From positions 1 to 64,000 of the forward strand of contig ONDS01000001.1 in assembly GCA_900316685.1 (NCBI GenBank): a DNA stretch of 64,000 nucleotides, read 5' to 3'. A program made the position numbers and the translations under genes. The notes below the pieces were generated by a model. The model was given only the letters and a program-made list of their open reading frames with translations. It made no database searches and was not told where the DNA came from. Positions within the stretch are counted from its first letter, which is position 1; every line of letters starts with the position of its first letter. Source of the DNA: an uncultured Prevotellaceae bacterium. Its GTDB lineage: Bacteria > Bacteroidota > Bacteroidia > Bacteroidales > Bacteroidaceae. Positions 35,212 through 43,649 of the stretch are shown piece after piece.

Positions 35212-35997
35212 ATGCGAAGATTGAATATATTATATGTGGTGATGGCGGCGGTATGCTGCTTGTTGATAGGCTGCGACGAAGTGGACAAGGCGGACCGACT
35301 GGTATATGTGAAACCCGCCGAGGTGAGCCGTGCCGTGCTCATCGAGGATTTCACAGGTCAGCGTTGTCTCAACTGTCCGAACGCCACCGAGGAAATCAAG
35401 CACCTGCAGGAGCAGTACGGCTCCGACAAAGTGATAGCCGTGGGCATCCATGGCGGGGCACTTGCCGTCTACACCAACAGCAAGGTGAAAGGTCTGCGCA
35501 CCACTTTAGGCGACGACTACAACACCTATTGGAATGTGGAGGCTTGGCCCACAGGACTTGTTGACCGTCGAGGCAAGCCCACGACTCCCGACCAGTGGGC
35601 CGGCATGGTGCGCACGGAGCTTGAGAAGACATCGCCCGTGGAGCTCAGTGTCGCCACCCTTTACGACGGCTCCACGCGCACCCTCACCATCGACACCCAT
35701 GTCCTCAGTTCGCAAACGATGAGTGGCAAGTTGCAGCTCTGGTTGACCGAGGATGCCGTCGTGGCTCCCCAGCAGATGCCCGACAACACGATGAACTACG
35801 ACTATGTACACAACCATGTGCTCCGCGCCGCCATCAACGGAGCGTGGGGCGAGGATATCACCCTAAAGGAAGGAGAGAGCACCGAGGTTCACCATAGCAT
35901 CACGCTCGATGAGGAGTGGGCGGCAGAGAACATCGCCGTCGTTGCGTTCATCTACAACGACCAAGGAGTGGTGCAAGTGGTGAGGAGTGAGGAGTGA
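35212..35997 (+). CDS. Omp28-related lipoprotein with CXXC site
   Basis: A 261-residue lipoprotein (lipobox LLIGC, Cys21) of the Omp28 family, known in Porphyromonas as an outer membrane surface protein. It has a thioredoxin-like N-terminal region with RCLNCPNA (Cys52, Cys55) in the place of a redox motif, followed by a beta-rich C-terminal part. Its last residues VRSEE and stop are encoded by a heptamer array. It forms an operon with the TlpA-like, DUF6029 and sorting-tail proteins. Confidence 0.85.
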   Translation: MRRLNILYVVMAAVCCLLIGCDEVDKADRLVYVKPAEVSRAVLIEDFTGQRCLNCPNATEEIKHLQEQYGSDKVIAVGIHGGALAVYTNSKVKGLRTTLGDDYNTYWNVEAWPTGLVDRRGKPTTPDQWAGMVRTELEKTSPVELSVATLYDGSTRTLTIDTHVLSSQTMSGKLQLWLTEDAVVAPQQMPDNTMNYDYVHNHVLRAAINGAWGEDITLKEGESTEVHHSITLDEEWAAENIAVVAFIYNDQGVVQVVRSEE

Positions 35998-36028
35998 GAC
36001 GTTGAACATTGAACGTTGAGGGGTGAGA
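35980..36028. repeat. Heptamer array spanning the Omp28 stop codon
   Basis: Seven units (GTGAGGA, GTGAGGA, GTGAGAC, GTTGAAC, ATTGAAC, GTTGAGG, GGTGAGA) run without a slip from 35980 to 36028. The stop codon (35995-35997) lies in the third unit. Confidence 0.85.
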
Positions 36029-36057
36029 GATTAGTTTGGAAACCAAATACGAATTAT

Positions 36058-36681
36058 ATGAAGAAAATTTTTACACTTATCATGGGTTTGCTGGCCACCT
36101 TTGAAGTGGTACAGGCCCAGACTGTTGAGTTCAGGAACAACGACCAAGTAATCGGCAATGGTGAGACCGTCACCTTCTATGCCGAGGAAGACCCTTTCGG
36201 GGAGGGTGTATCCATCAACACCAATCCTACCGGGGGTACCGACGACCTGCGTCTCTATAACCTGACCGACCACGAAATTAACGGCAATGCCACCATTACG
36301 GTCCAGTCGAACACCTTAGGTTCCGACGAAAAGCAGTGGTGCATGGGTAGTGCTTGCCAAGCGTTCAGTACCGACACCTACCAGAAAGCGTATACTATCC
36401 CCGCTGGCGGCAGCATCCCAGTGCAATTCGACATCATTCCCACCCAATACGGTGAGATGAACAGCGAGTTGAGCGTGAAGGTCGGTCTTGTCGCCGCCGC
36501 CTCGATTACCATCCGTTTCGTCTATTCCAAGAATGCCGCAGTGAAGAGTATTACCGGCGAAGAGCGTCCCGAGGTGGTGGCCCGCTACAGCATCGATGGT
36601 GCTCGTCTTCATGGAGCGCATCGAGGCCTGAACATTGTGAAACTGTCGGACGGGAGAGTTATTAAAATCGTAGAAGATTAA
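36058..36681 (+). CDS. Secreted protein with sorting-like tail
   Basis: A 207-residue exported protein starting at 36058 (MKKIFTLIMGLLAT signal peptide); the frame open from 36016 runs through repeat sequence and was not used. The middle is a single beta-sandwich-like region with acidic and Gly/Thr-rich strands. The last 30 residues (RYSIDGARLHGAHRGLNIV to KIVED) resemble the C-terminal tails of proteins sent out by the type IX system. It closes the operon that carries TlpA, DUF6029 and Omp28 and may be their secreted client. Confidence 0.7.
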   Translation: MKKIFTLIMGLLATFEVVQAQTVEFRNNDQVIGNGETVTFYAEEDPFGEGVSINTNPTGGTDDLRLYNLTDHEINGNATITVQSNTLGSDEKQWCMGSACQAFSTDTYQKAYTIPAGGSIPVQFDIIPTQYGEMNSELSVKVGLVAAASITIRFVYSKNAAVKSITGEERPEVVARYSIDGARLHGAHRGLNIVKLSDGRVIKIVED

Positions 36682-36737
36682 ATATAAACCAGCCCTAATA
36701 CCCACCCCGACCCTCCCAAAGGGAGGGAGTGGGGAAA

Positions 36738-37015
36738 GAGGTTGGGACATTATTATACAAACCACCCCTGCATGAGTTTTGAATGTTGATTTTTGAATGT
36801 TGAATTGTCGCCTGCGGCGATGAGGAATTATTCAATTTGGAATGGAAGAGGTTGGGACATTGTTTGACAAACCACCCCTGCATGAGTTTTGAATGTTGAG
36901 TTTTGAATGTTGAATTGTCGCCTGCGGCGATGAGGAATTATTCAATTTGGAATGGAAGAGGTTGGGACATTGTTTGACAAACCACCCCTGCCCCTCCTTT
37001 GGAAAAGGAGGGGAG
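36738..37015 (+). repeat. 110-bp tandem duplication plus full dispersed element
   Basis: Two 110-base units (36738-36847 and 36848-36957) share the first 34 bases of the dispersed GAGGTTGGGACA element followed by TTTGAAT/GTTGAAT heptamers and a GTCGCCTGCGGCGA hairpin. A complete copy of the dispersed element follows at 36958-37015. 37016-37110 then repeats fragments of the AAAAGGAGGGGAGGAAGAATG type. This explains most of the 510-base gene-free gap 36682-37191; no gene was found in it. Confidence 0.8.
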
Positions 37016-37129
37016 TGAAATTACCTTTGAAAAAAGGAGGGGAGGAAGAATGTTCGATGGAAAAGGAGGGGAGGAAGAATGCTCGATGGAAAAGGAGGGA
37101 AGGAAGTTAGTTTCAACCATATATATACT

Positions 37130-37161
37130 AATCGAGGGGCACCGGATGGTGCCCCTCGATT
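37130..37161 (-). terminator. Terminator of thrS
   Basis: A 14-bp perfect stem (37130-37143 with 37148-37161, core GAGGGGCACC) with a GGAT loop sits 30 bases past the thrS stop. The minus-strand side continues AGTATATATATGG, weakly T-rich. Confidence 0.8.
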
Positions 37162-37191
37162 GTTTGATGGGTTCTTTTGATAGTCCCGAAC

Positions 37192-39156
37192 TTATTCCGG
37201 TCGCAGGTCGGCAGCTGCCAGTTGTGCCGCCACCTCTTCCTGAATGCGTTTGGCGAATTCCTCTTTTGAGAGAACAGCCTGTTCGCCGCCACCCTGCTTA
37301 CGCATGGCCACGGTGCCGTCGGCAGCCTCTTTTTCTCCAACGACCACCATGTAAGGCACGCGTTTGATTTCATTGTCGCGGATCTTACGTCCGATTTTTT
37401 CGTTGCGGTCGTCGATGGTGGCACGCACACCCACGCTGTCAAGATATTTAGCCACCTCAACGGCATAGTCGTTGAATTTCTCCGAAATGGGCAGTATGGC
37501 CACCTGGTCGGGTGCGAGCCACAAGGGGAAGTGTCCGGCGGTATGTTCGATGAGCACCGCCGTGAAGCGTTCCATCGAACCGAAGGGAGCGCGGTGCACC
37601 ATCACCGGAGTCTGCTTGGAGTTGTCCTCCGCCGTATATTCCAGTTTGAAACGTTGGGGCAGGTTGTAGTCCACCTGTATGGTGCCCAGCTGCCAGCGTC
37701 GTCCAATGGCATCCTTGACCATGAAGTCGAGCTTCGGTCCGTAGAACGCTGCCTCGCCATATTCCACTTTTGCCTCCAATCCTTTTTCACGGCACGCATC
37801 GATGATAGCCTGTTCGCTCTCTGCCCAGACCTCATCCGATCCGATATACTTCTCCGTGTCCTTGGGGTCGCGGAGTGAGATCTGCGCCTCCACGTTGTCG
37901 AAATGGAAGATGGAGAACACAGCCTTGATGATATCCATCACGCGCATGAACTCGTTCTTCACCTGGTCGGGACGGCAGAAGATATGCGCGTCGTCCTGTG
38001 TAAAGGAGCGCACACGGGTCAGTCCGTGCAGCTCACCACTCTTCTCATAGCGGTATACCGTGCCAAACTCGGCGATACGCAACGGCAGGTCCTTGTAAGA
38101 ACGCGGTTTCCAAGCGAACACTTCGCAGTGGTGCGGGCAGTTCATCGGTTTGAGCATATATTCCTCACCATCCTCCGGTGTGGTGATGGGGCGGAAAGCA
38201 TCCTTGGAATAGTGGGCGTAGTGACCGCTTGTCACGTAGAGGTTCTTGCCTCCGATATGCGGTGTGATGACCTCCTGATAGCCGAAGTTCTTCTGTATCT
38301 TGCGCAACAGCTCTTGCAGCCGTAGTCTGAGGTCGGTGCCTTTGGGCAACCAGATGGGCAAGCCCTTGCCCACTCGGTCGGAGAACATGAACAGTTCCAT
38401 CTCCTTGCCAATCTTGCGATGGTCGCGTTTCTTCGCCTCTTCGAGCATGACGAGGTACTCGTCGAGCATCTTCTTCTTCGGGAAGGTGATGCCATAGATA
38501 CGCGTCATCTGCTCGCGTTTGGCGTCGCCGCGCCAGAAGGCACCTGCCACGCTTGTTATCTTGATGGCCTTGATGGCGCCTGTCGACACGAGGTGCGGAC
38601 CGCGGCAGAGGTCGGTGAAGGCTCCCTGCGTATAGGTGGATATGGTGCCGTCTTCGAGGTCTTGGTCGATATGTTCGCATTTATAGGTCTGTCCGTCGGC
38701 CTCAAACTCCTTCAGCGCATCCGCCTTGCTGATGTCGTGACGCACCACCGGTTCGTTGCGTTTTGCCAGTTCGCGCATCTTCTCCTCGATTTTGGGGAAG
38801 TCGCTCTCGCTGATGACGTCTCCCTCCTTGGGCATCACGTCATAGAAAAAGCCGTTCTCCACGGCAGGTCCGAATCCGAACTGAATGCCGGGATAGAGTT
38901 CCTGCAGTGCTTCGGCGAGCAAGTGAGCCGAAGTGTGCCAGAACGTGTGTTTTCCCTCCTCGTCGTCGAATTTGTAGAGCGCGATGGTAGCGTCTTCGTT
39001 GATGGGTCGGTTGAGTTCCACTGTCTCGCCATTCACCCCGCAAGATACAACGTCGCGGGCGAGAGCCGGCGAAATGCTCTCGGCGATTTGATAGCCGGTA
39101 ACGCCCTGTTCGTATTCACGCACGGAGCCATCCGGAAAAGTGATTTTTACTAACAT
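37192..39156 (-). CDS. thrS: Threonine-tRNA ligase
   Basis: Charges tRNA-Thr with threonine. The 654-residue protein has an N-terminal TGS domain (about 1-60), the editing domain with [11 protein letters not shown] (HxxxH), the class II catalytic core including [14 protein letters not shown] and the [17 protein letters not shown] segment, and the C-terminal anticodon-binding domain. The start at 39156 ([10 protein letters not shown]) fits family members; the frame is open 16 codons further upstream but lacks similarity there. It is a single gene with its own promoter and terminator. Confidence 0.97.
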   Translation of the reverse strand: MLVKITFPDGSVREYEQGVTGYQIAESISPALARDVVSCGVNGETVELNRPINEDATIALYKFDDEEGKHTFWHTSAHLLAEALQELYPGIQFGFGPAVENGFFYDVMPKEGDVISESDFPKIEEKMRELAKRNEPVVRHDISKADALKEFEADGQTYKCEHIDQDLEDGTISTYTQGAFTDLCRGPHLVSTGAIKAIKITSVAGAFWRGDAKREQMTRIYGITFPKKKMLDEYLVMLEEAKKRDHRKIGKEMELFMFSDRVGKGLPIWLPKGTDLRLRLQELLRKIQKNFGYQEVITPHIGGKNLYVTSGHYAHYSKDAFRPITTPEDGEEYMLKPMNCPHHCEVFAWKPRSYKDLPLRIAEFGTVYRYEKSGELHGLTRVRSFTQDDAHIFCRPDQVKNEFMRVMDIIKAVFSIFHFDNVEAQISLRDPKDTEKYIGSDEVWAESEQAIIDACREKGLEAKVEYGEAAFYGPKLDFMVKDAIGRRWQLGTIQVDYNLPQRFKLEYTAEDNSKQTPVMVHRAPFGSMERFTAVLIEHTAGHFPLWLAPDQVAILPISEKFNDYAVEVAKYLDSVGVRATIDDRNEKIGRKIRDNEIKRVPYMVVVGEKEAADGTVAMRKQGGGEQAVLSKEEFAKRIQEEVAAQLAAADLRPE

Positions 39157-39183
39157 ACAAATATAGTTTTTTATTATTCGGTG

Positions 39184-39191
39184 CAAAGTTA
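39184..39191 (-). promoter_or_regulatory. -7 box of thrS
   Basis: On the minus strand this reads TAACTTTG, 28 bases upstream of the 39156 start. A TTTG box lies 24 bases further upstream, somewhat beyond ideal spacing. Confidence 0.55.
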
Positions 39192-39301
39192 CATATTTTA
39201 TCATTGAATACCCGCCAAAAAACAGGAAAAAACATGTGATTTGGGAATTAAATGATTACTTTTCCATAAAATAGACATCGGTTAGGAAAAACTCAAATAA
39301 A

Positions 39302-39333
39302 TTTGGTTTTTCGCTCACCTTGCACTATCTTTG
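39302..39333 (+). promoter_or_regulatory. Promoter of the A1S_2505-like gene
   Basis: TTTG at 39302-39305, a 20-base spacer and TATCTTTG at 39326-39333. The start codon chosen for the gene (39378) is 45 bases downstream. Confidence 0.75.
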
Positions 39334-39377
39334 TGTCCTCATCTACATCTACAACATCATCATCAACACCCACTATC

Positions 39378-39779
39378 ATGTACAACAGAGCATACACACC
39401 CGAGAGAATCTCCGAATTGCAGGAGAATGAGATTTTCGTTTTCGGCAGCAACCTCACCGGTTACCATGGCGGCGGAGCCGCCCGTATAGCCCACCTCCGT
39501 TTCGGAGCGCAATGGGGTCAAGGTGTGGGGATGCAAGGCCGTAGCTACGGCATCCCCACCATGCAGGGAGGCGTGGAAACCATCCAGCCCTACGTGGATG
39601 AGTTCATACGGTTTGCCAAGGATCATCCCCAATACACCTTCCTTGTGACCCGCATCGGTTGCGGCATCGCTGGTTTCACTCCGGAAGAGATAGCGCCGCT
39701 GTTCCAGAAAGCGATGGACATGGAGAATGTCCTCTTGCCCGAGGATTTCGTCAAGGTGCTACTTGCCCGACCAAAATAA
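39378..39779 (+). CDS. A1S_2505-like small protein (phage-associated family)
   Basis: A 133-residue soluble protein with the pattern TPERISELQENEIFVFGSNL, GGGAARIAHLRFGAQWGQG and SYGIPTM, which I recognise as the family annotated as A1S_2505 phage non-structural protein. The glycine-rich segments are reminiscent of nucleotide-binding macro-like folds, but this is not established from sequence alone. I start it at 39378, since the frame from 39303 begins in the promoter. It is a lone gene between thrS and a small exported protein, with no phage genes around. Confidence 0.75.
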   Translation: MYNRAYTPERISELQENEIFVFGSNLTGYHGGGAARIAHLRFGAQWGQGVGMQGRSYGIPTMQGGVETIQPYVDEFIRFAKDHPQYTFLVTRIGCGIAGFTPEEIAPLFQKAMDMENVLLPEDFVKVLLARPK

Positions 39780-39832
39780 GTGATATGACGGTTTAAACGT
39801 CGAAAGACGTGTGGTCAAACGTCTAAAGCGAA

Positions 39833-39863
39833 TTGCGAGCAGTCATTTTCCTTCATATCTTTG
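39833..39863 (+). promoter_or_regulatory. Promoter of the Spy-like small protein
   Basis: TTG at 39833-39835, a 20-base spacer and TATCTTTG at 39856-39863. The coding start at 39971 leaves a leader of about 100 bases whose structure I could not resolve. Confidence 0.65.
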
Positions 39864-39970
39864 CATCGTCAAAAAGACATCAAAGCTTTACCAACGAGGT
39901 TGCGCCAAGCACTTCGCCCGGAGGAAGCAAAAAGCAATTAAGGAACAAATCAATTAAAAACGTAAAGATT

Positions 39971-40333
39971 ATGAAAAAGATGATTATCGCCCTCGTGGCC
40001 ATGTTCGCAATGACGATGAGTGTTAACGCCCAGAGTATCGACGACAAGAGTACTATTTCTCTCGAACGTGTGAGCAGCTATTTGGATTTGACATCCGACC
40101 AGATTGAGCCCTTCAAGACCGCCATCGCGCAGTTCAACGTATCGATGGAATCCTCCTATCTAAAAAACCCATCGACGAGTTCCGAAGCTTGGGAGAAAAT
40201 CAAGACCCGCCACATGAACACCATGAAACAGATCTTAAGCGATAAGCAGTACGAAAAATACGTCAAACAATTCGAACTGACAGCCAAGAACACAATAATA
40301 CGTATGACGCAAGAGTCCGCCGCGGCTAAATAA
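39971..40333 (+). CDS. Small exported helical protein with LTxxQ-like motif
   Basis: A 120-residue protein with a signal peptide (MKKMIIALVAMFAMTMSVNAQ). The mature part is helical with LDLTSDQ and later ILSDKQYEKY, which resemble the LTxxQ motifs of Spy/CpxP periplasmic chaperones. The match is weak and only suggestive. The start at 39971 gives the signal peptide; the longer open frame from 39833 begins in the promoter. It is followed by a strong terminator, so it is a single-gene transcript. Confidence 0.65.
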   Translation: MKKMIIALVAMFAMTMSVNAQSIDDKSTISLERVSSYLDLTSDQIEPFKTAIAQFNVSMESSYLKNPSTSSEAWEKIKTRHMNTMKQILSDKQYEKYVKQFELTAKNTIIRMTQESAAAK

Positions 40334-40370
40334 ATAAGAGTCTTTGAAACCTCCATACTTAAGTATTTCA

Positions 40371-40405
40371 TCTCTCCCGCACAGCTATTTTGCGGGAGAG
40401 ATTTT
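40371..40405 (+). terminator. Terminator after the Spy-like gene
   Basis: An 11-bp stem (TCTCTCCCGCA at 40371-40381 with TGCGGGAGAGA at 40391-40401) is followed by TTTT. The loop is 9 bases. The last bases overlap the -33 box of the next promoter. Confidence 0.88.
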
Positions 40406-40433
40406 GCCATCTGAAAAACATTTCATACATTTG
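40403..40433 (+). promoter_or_regulatory. Promoter of the LytS/LytTR operon
   Basis: TTTG at 40403-40406, a 19-base spacer and TACATTTG at 40426-40433. The -33 box is built from the T-run of the upstream terminator. Confidence 0.75.
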
Positions 40434-40456
40434 CAATCATATAACGGCACATCGGC

Positions 40457-40558
40457 ATGAAAGAGTCCCTATTACCGATCTTATCCTTTCTTGCATCGAT
40501 AAGCACCGAGTTCCAACATGCCGCTTTCGTCGAAATCTATCTCACTGTCTTTAAATGA
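40457..40558 (+). CDS. Possible 33-codon leader peptide overlapping the kinase start
   Basis: A short frame starts at ATG 40457, about 20 bases after the predicted transcript start, and ends with TGA at 40556-40558. The TGA overlaps the kinase ATG as ATGA, a common coupling arrangement. The peptide begins MKESLLPILSFLAS and is moderately hydrophobic. It fills the leader exactly, so it may couple or limit kinase translation. It could equally be chance, as no homologue is known to me. Confidence 0.35.
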   Translation: MKESLLPILSFLASISTEFQHAAFVEIYLTVFK

Positions 40559-41559
40559 AAAAAATACAAGCAAAAGAACTATGGATGCTGTTTGCACAGT
40601 TGCTGCTGCTGTCGCTAATCATGCTCTCCCCCGCGCTCATCAGTTTTATCAGCAGCGGAGATTTCAGTCTCGCCAAAAAATCGCTATGGATAACCTTATT
40701 CTGGTTGGCCCCTTCGATGATTGTCTACCTCGCCAATTACCATCTCTTTGCACCCTTGTTGTGGTTCCGTCACCGTTATTGGCTGTTTGGCATTGCCAAC
40801 ATGGTGTTGATAGCCATATGCAACCTACACCTATTCCACAACGACATCAGCGATTTGCCCGACTATGCGCGAGCCAGTTTTTCTTCGTTCATCATCATCT
40901 CCTTGCTACTCTGCCTGATGGCCATGAGCATAGCCGTCGGCGTGCGTTACATGATGCGCCGCCAAGAACGCCGTGAGAAAGAGGTGGAGGCCGAGTTGGC
41001 ATGGCTGAAGAACCAGATCAACCCCCATTTCCTTTTCAATACGCTCAACAACATTTCCTGCCTGGCACAGATAGACGGAGCCGAGACACAAGAAGCCATC
41101 ATGCAGCTGAGCGACCTGTTGCGTTATGCGATGTACGAGAGCAACAAGCCGAAAGTACACTTAGACGGCGAGGTGGAATTCATGCGCAACTACATCGAGT
41201 TGATGAAGCTGCGCTGCAACGAGAAGACCACCGTCGACACACAATTCACCATCCTCAACCCACAGCAGGAGGTGGCTCCCCTGCTTTTCATATCCCTTGT
41301 CGAGAACGCCTTCAAGCATGGGGTCAACAGCAATGAGCCTGCCACCATCGACATCCGCCTGACACAAGAAGGCGACAGTCTCGTCTTTCTCTGCGACAAC
41401 ACCAACAACCCCAAGCCCACCAAGGACCGCAGCGGTTCAGGCATCGGTCTTGCCAACACCCGCCGCCGCCTGGATCTGCTATATCCCGGCCGCTACATCT
41501 GGGAACAGACCATTACGCCCGAAAACATCTATCACGTCAAGATCACCATACAACCATGA
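40555..41559 (+). CDS. LytS/YehU-type membrane sensor histidine kinase
   Basis: A 334-residue kinase with four predicted membrane spans (about 10-30, 42-62, 70-92 and 110-130), a coiled coil, and the His_kinase domain. The phospho-acceptor His158 lies in INPHFLFNTLNN, and the ATPase end has SLVENAFKHG and GSGIGLANTRRRL. It overlaps the response regulator gene by four bases (ATGA), so the two form one two-component system. The signal sensed is unknown. Confidence 0.94.
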   Translation: MKKIQAKELWMLFAQLLLLSLIMLSPALISFISSGDFSLAKKSLWITLFWLAPSMIVYLANYHLFAPLLWFRHRYWLFGIANMVLIAICNLHLFHNDISDLPDYARASFSSFIIISLLLCLMAMSIAVGVRYMMRRQERREKEVEAELAWLKNQINPHFLFNTLNNISCLAQIDGAETQEAIMQLSDLLRYAMYESNKPKVHLDGEVEFMRNYIELMKLRCNEKTTVDTQFTILNPQQEVAPLLFISLVENAFKHGVNSNEPATIDIRLTQEGDSLVFLCDNTNNPKPTKDRSGSGIGLANTRRRLDLLYPGRYIWEQTITPENIYHVKITIQP

Positions 41560-42296
41560 CACCACTGACCTGTATCATCGTCGACGACGAACCACTGGCC
41601 GTCCGTCTCCTGACATCATACGTTGAGATGACCCCCGACCTACAACTTGTGGCCTCGTTCACTGATTCCATCACGGCCATACGAGCCATCATGGAACAAA
41701 AACCCGACCTGTTGTTCTTGGATATCCAGATGCCGAATATCGACGGTATGGAGTTGGCACATAGTCTGCCCGAAGAGACACACGTCGTTTTCACCACCGC
41801 ATTCAAGGAATACGCTTTTGAGAGTTATGAGGTGAACGCCGTCGACTACTTGTTGAAGCCTATCCGCTACAACAAATTCCTGGCATCTGTTGAAAAGGCA
41901 AGGAATCTGTTTAACGCCCAACAGACCCCAGTCCAGCCCACCCATCCCGTCCAACAGGCTAACACCGTATTCATCCGTGTCGATGGCGAATGGAGGAATA
42001 TCCCTCTCGACCAGATTACCTACGTCAATGGCATGAAAGATTATGTGCTCTTCTATCTCGACAGCGAGCCTAAGCCCCTGATCACCCACTTGACGATGAA
42101 AGCCGTAGAGGACATGTTGCCCAAAGACAAGTTTCTCCGCATCCATCGCTCCTACATTATAGCCGTCGACAAGATTAGGAAGGTAGACCGCAACGATTGT
42201 GTCTATATCGGCAATGAAATCATCCATATACCCGACGGCTACCTACAGGCTTTCCGTCAGTTTCTCGAATCGCGGATGATAGATAAGAGAAGATAA
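41556..42296 (+). CDS. LytTR-type response regulator
   Basis: A 246-residue regulator with a receiver domain (about 1-120; acidic pocket DDE at 10-12, phospho-acceptor Asp56 in FLDIQMPNIDG, Lys in LLKPI) and a C-terminal LytTR DNA-binding domain (about 145-245) with FLRIHRSYIIAVDKI. A short Gln/Pro/Val-rich linker joins them. Partner of the upstream kinase; target genes are not evident in this window. Confidence 0.94.
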   Translation: MTPLTCIIVDDEPLAVRLLTSYVEMTPDLQLVASFTDSITAIRAIMEQKPDLLFLDIQMPNIDGMELAHSLPEETHVVFTTAFKEYAFESYEVNAVDYLLKPIRYNKFLASVEKARNLFNAQQTPVQPTHPVQQANTVFIRVDGEWRNIPLDQITYVNGMKDYVLFYLDSEPKPLITHLTMKAVEDMLPKDKFLRIHRSYIIAVDKIRKVDRNDCVYIGNEIIHIPDGYLQAFRQFLESRMIDKRR

Positions 42297-42374
42297 AGGC
42301 ACGCCCCCATTTTTACAATTCTTCAGATTGCGTTAGCGGGCACGAGGCACTGCGGTGTCGTCCCTTCAAAGGGG

Positions 42375-42400
42375 AAAACATCAGATTAGAGATGTTTTTC
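42375..42400 (+). terminator. Terminator after the response regulator
   Basis: AAAACATC (42375-42382) pairs with GATGTTTT (42391-42398) and continues into a T-run in the plus direction. It abuts the end of the convergent SpmAB gene. Confidence 0.6.
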
Positions 42401-43628
42401 AGCCAAAGAAGAAATAGGCGATGAAGACAGCGGCGAGCATGCCGGCGATGTCTGCGCAAAGTCCACAGGTGACGGCATAGCGATAACGACGAATTCCCAC
42501 GCTGCCAAAGTACACCGCAAGGATATAAAAAGTTGTGTCGGTGCAACCTTGCAACACACTTGCCAGATGTCCTACGAACGAATCAGGACCATAATTGGCA
42601 AAGCAATCGAGCATCATGCCACGCGCCGCCGGTCCGCTTAGCGGTTTCATCAGCGCCACAGGCAAGGCACCCACGAAGTCGCTGTTGGCTCCCATGCCCT
42701 CGACCAACGACACGAGACCGTTTTGCAACAGTTCCAAACCGCCCGATGCACGGAACACACCGACCGCCACGAGGATGGCCACGCAGTAAGGGATGAGGGT
42801 GACCGCCACATGGAATCCGCCCTTCGCCCCCTCGATGAATGAATTGTAGACGTTGCAACGCCGCACCGCCCCCGAGCAGATGAAGAGCATGATGGTGCCC
42901 AGGATGAGGATGCTGGTGAGCACGCGGCAGAAGTCCTGCACCTGACCATTGGTCATACCGATGATGAAGGAGAAGAGCGCCGCTACGAACAGGGCGATGC
43001 CTCCGAGGAGTGCCAGGATATAACGGTTGAGCAGATTGATGCGCTGGTATGCCGAGCACACCAGCAGTCCGACAACCGTGGAACAGAGAGTGGTGAGCAG
43101 CAGCGGCAGGAACACATCCGTAGGGTCGAGAGCCCCCGCCCGCGCCCTATACGCCATGATGGAGACGGGTATGATGGTCAGTCCCGACGTATTGAGGGTG
43201 AGGAACATGATCATCGGGTTGCTCGCCGTTTGTTTGTCGGGATTGATGGTTTGCAGTTCCTGCATGGCTTTCAGTCCTACGGGCGTGGCCGCATTGTCGA
43301 GCCCCAGCATGTTGGCCGACACATTCATGAAGATGGAGCCCAACGCGGGATGTCCTTTGGGTATATCAGGGAAGAGTTTGGTGAGCACCGGGCTGAGGAA
43401 CCTCGCCAAACGGGCGATGAGGCCACTGTCCTCCCCTATCTTGAGGATGCCCATCCAGAGCGTGAGCGTACCGGTCAGTCCCAAACACATCTCGAAACCC
43501 ATCTTCGACATGTCGAAGGTAGACTGCACGATATCGGCCATGACTGCATCGCCCTCGAAGATCCACCGGCACAAACCGACGAGAGCCCCGAGGATGAACA
43601 ATGCCGCCCAGATGTAATTGAGAGCCAT
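42399..43628 (-). CDS. SpmA-SpmB fusion, nucleoside-recognition membrane protein
   Basis: A 409-residue membrane protein in which two gate/nucleoside-recognition domains are joined: residues 1 to about 200 match SpmA (SIFMNVSANMLGLDNAATP) and about 210-409 match SpmB (KPLSGPAARGMM). In Bacillus the two proteins are separate and affect spore core dehydration. This organism does not sporulate, so a transport role is more likely. The fused form is usual in Bacteroidetes. It is 21 bases after the DUF6935 gene on the same strand. Confidence 0.88.
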   Translation of the reverse strand: MALNYIWAALFILGALVGLCRWIFEGDAVMADIVQSTFDMSKMGFEMCLGLTGTLTLWMGILKIGEDSGLIARLARFLSPVLTKLFPDIPKGHPALGSIFMNVSANMLGLDNAATPVGLKAMQELQTINPDKQTASNPMIMFLTLNTSGLTIIPVSIMAYRARAGALDPTDVFLPLLLTTLCSTVVGLLVCSAYQRINLLNRYILALLGGIALFVAALFSFIIGMTNGQVQDFCRVLTSILILGTIMLFICSGAVRRCNVYNSFIEGAKGGFHVAVTLIPYCVAILVAVGVFRASGGLELLQNGLVSLVEGMGANSDFVGALPVALMKPLSGPAARGMMLDCFANYGPDSFVGHLASVLQGCTDTTFYILAVYFGSVGIRRYRYAVTCGLCADIAGMLAAVFIAYFFFG

Positions 43629-43649
43629 GAGGAGAAGGTGCTGAAGCCC

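Noticed and set aside
42399-43628. Sporulation function
   Set aside because: No sporulation genes are present and the group does not form spores; the fusion protein is common in Bacteroidetes.
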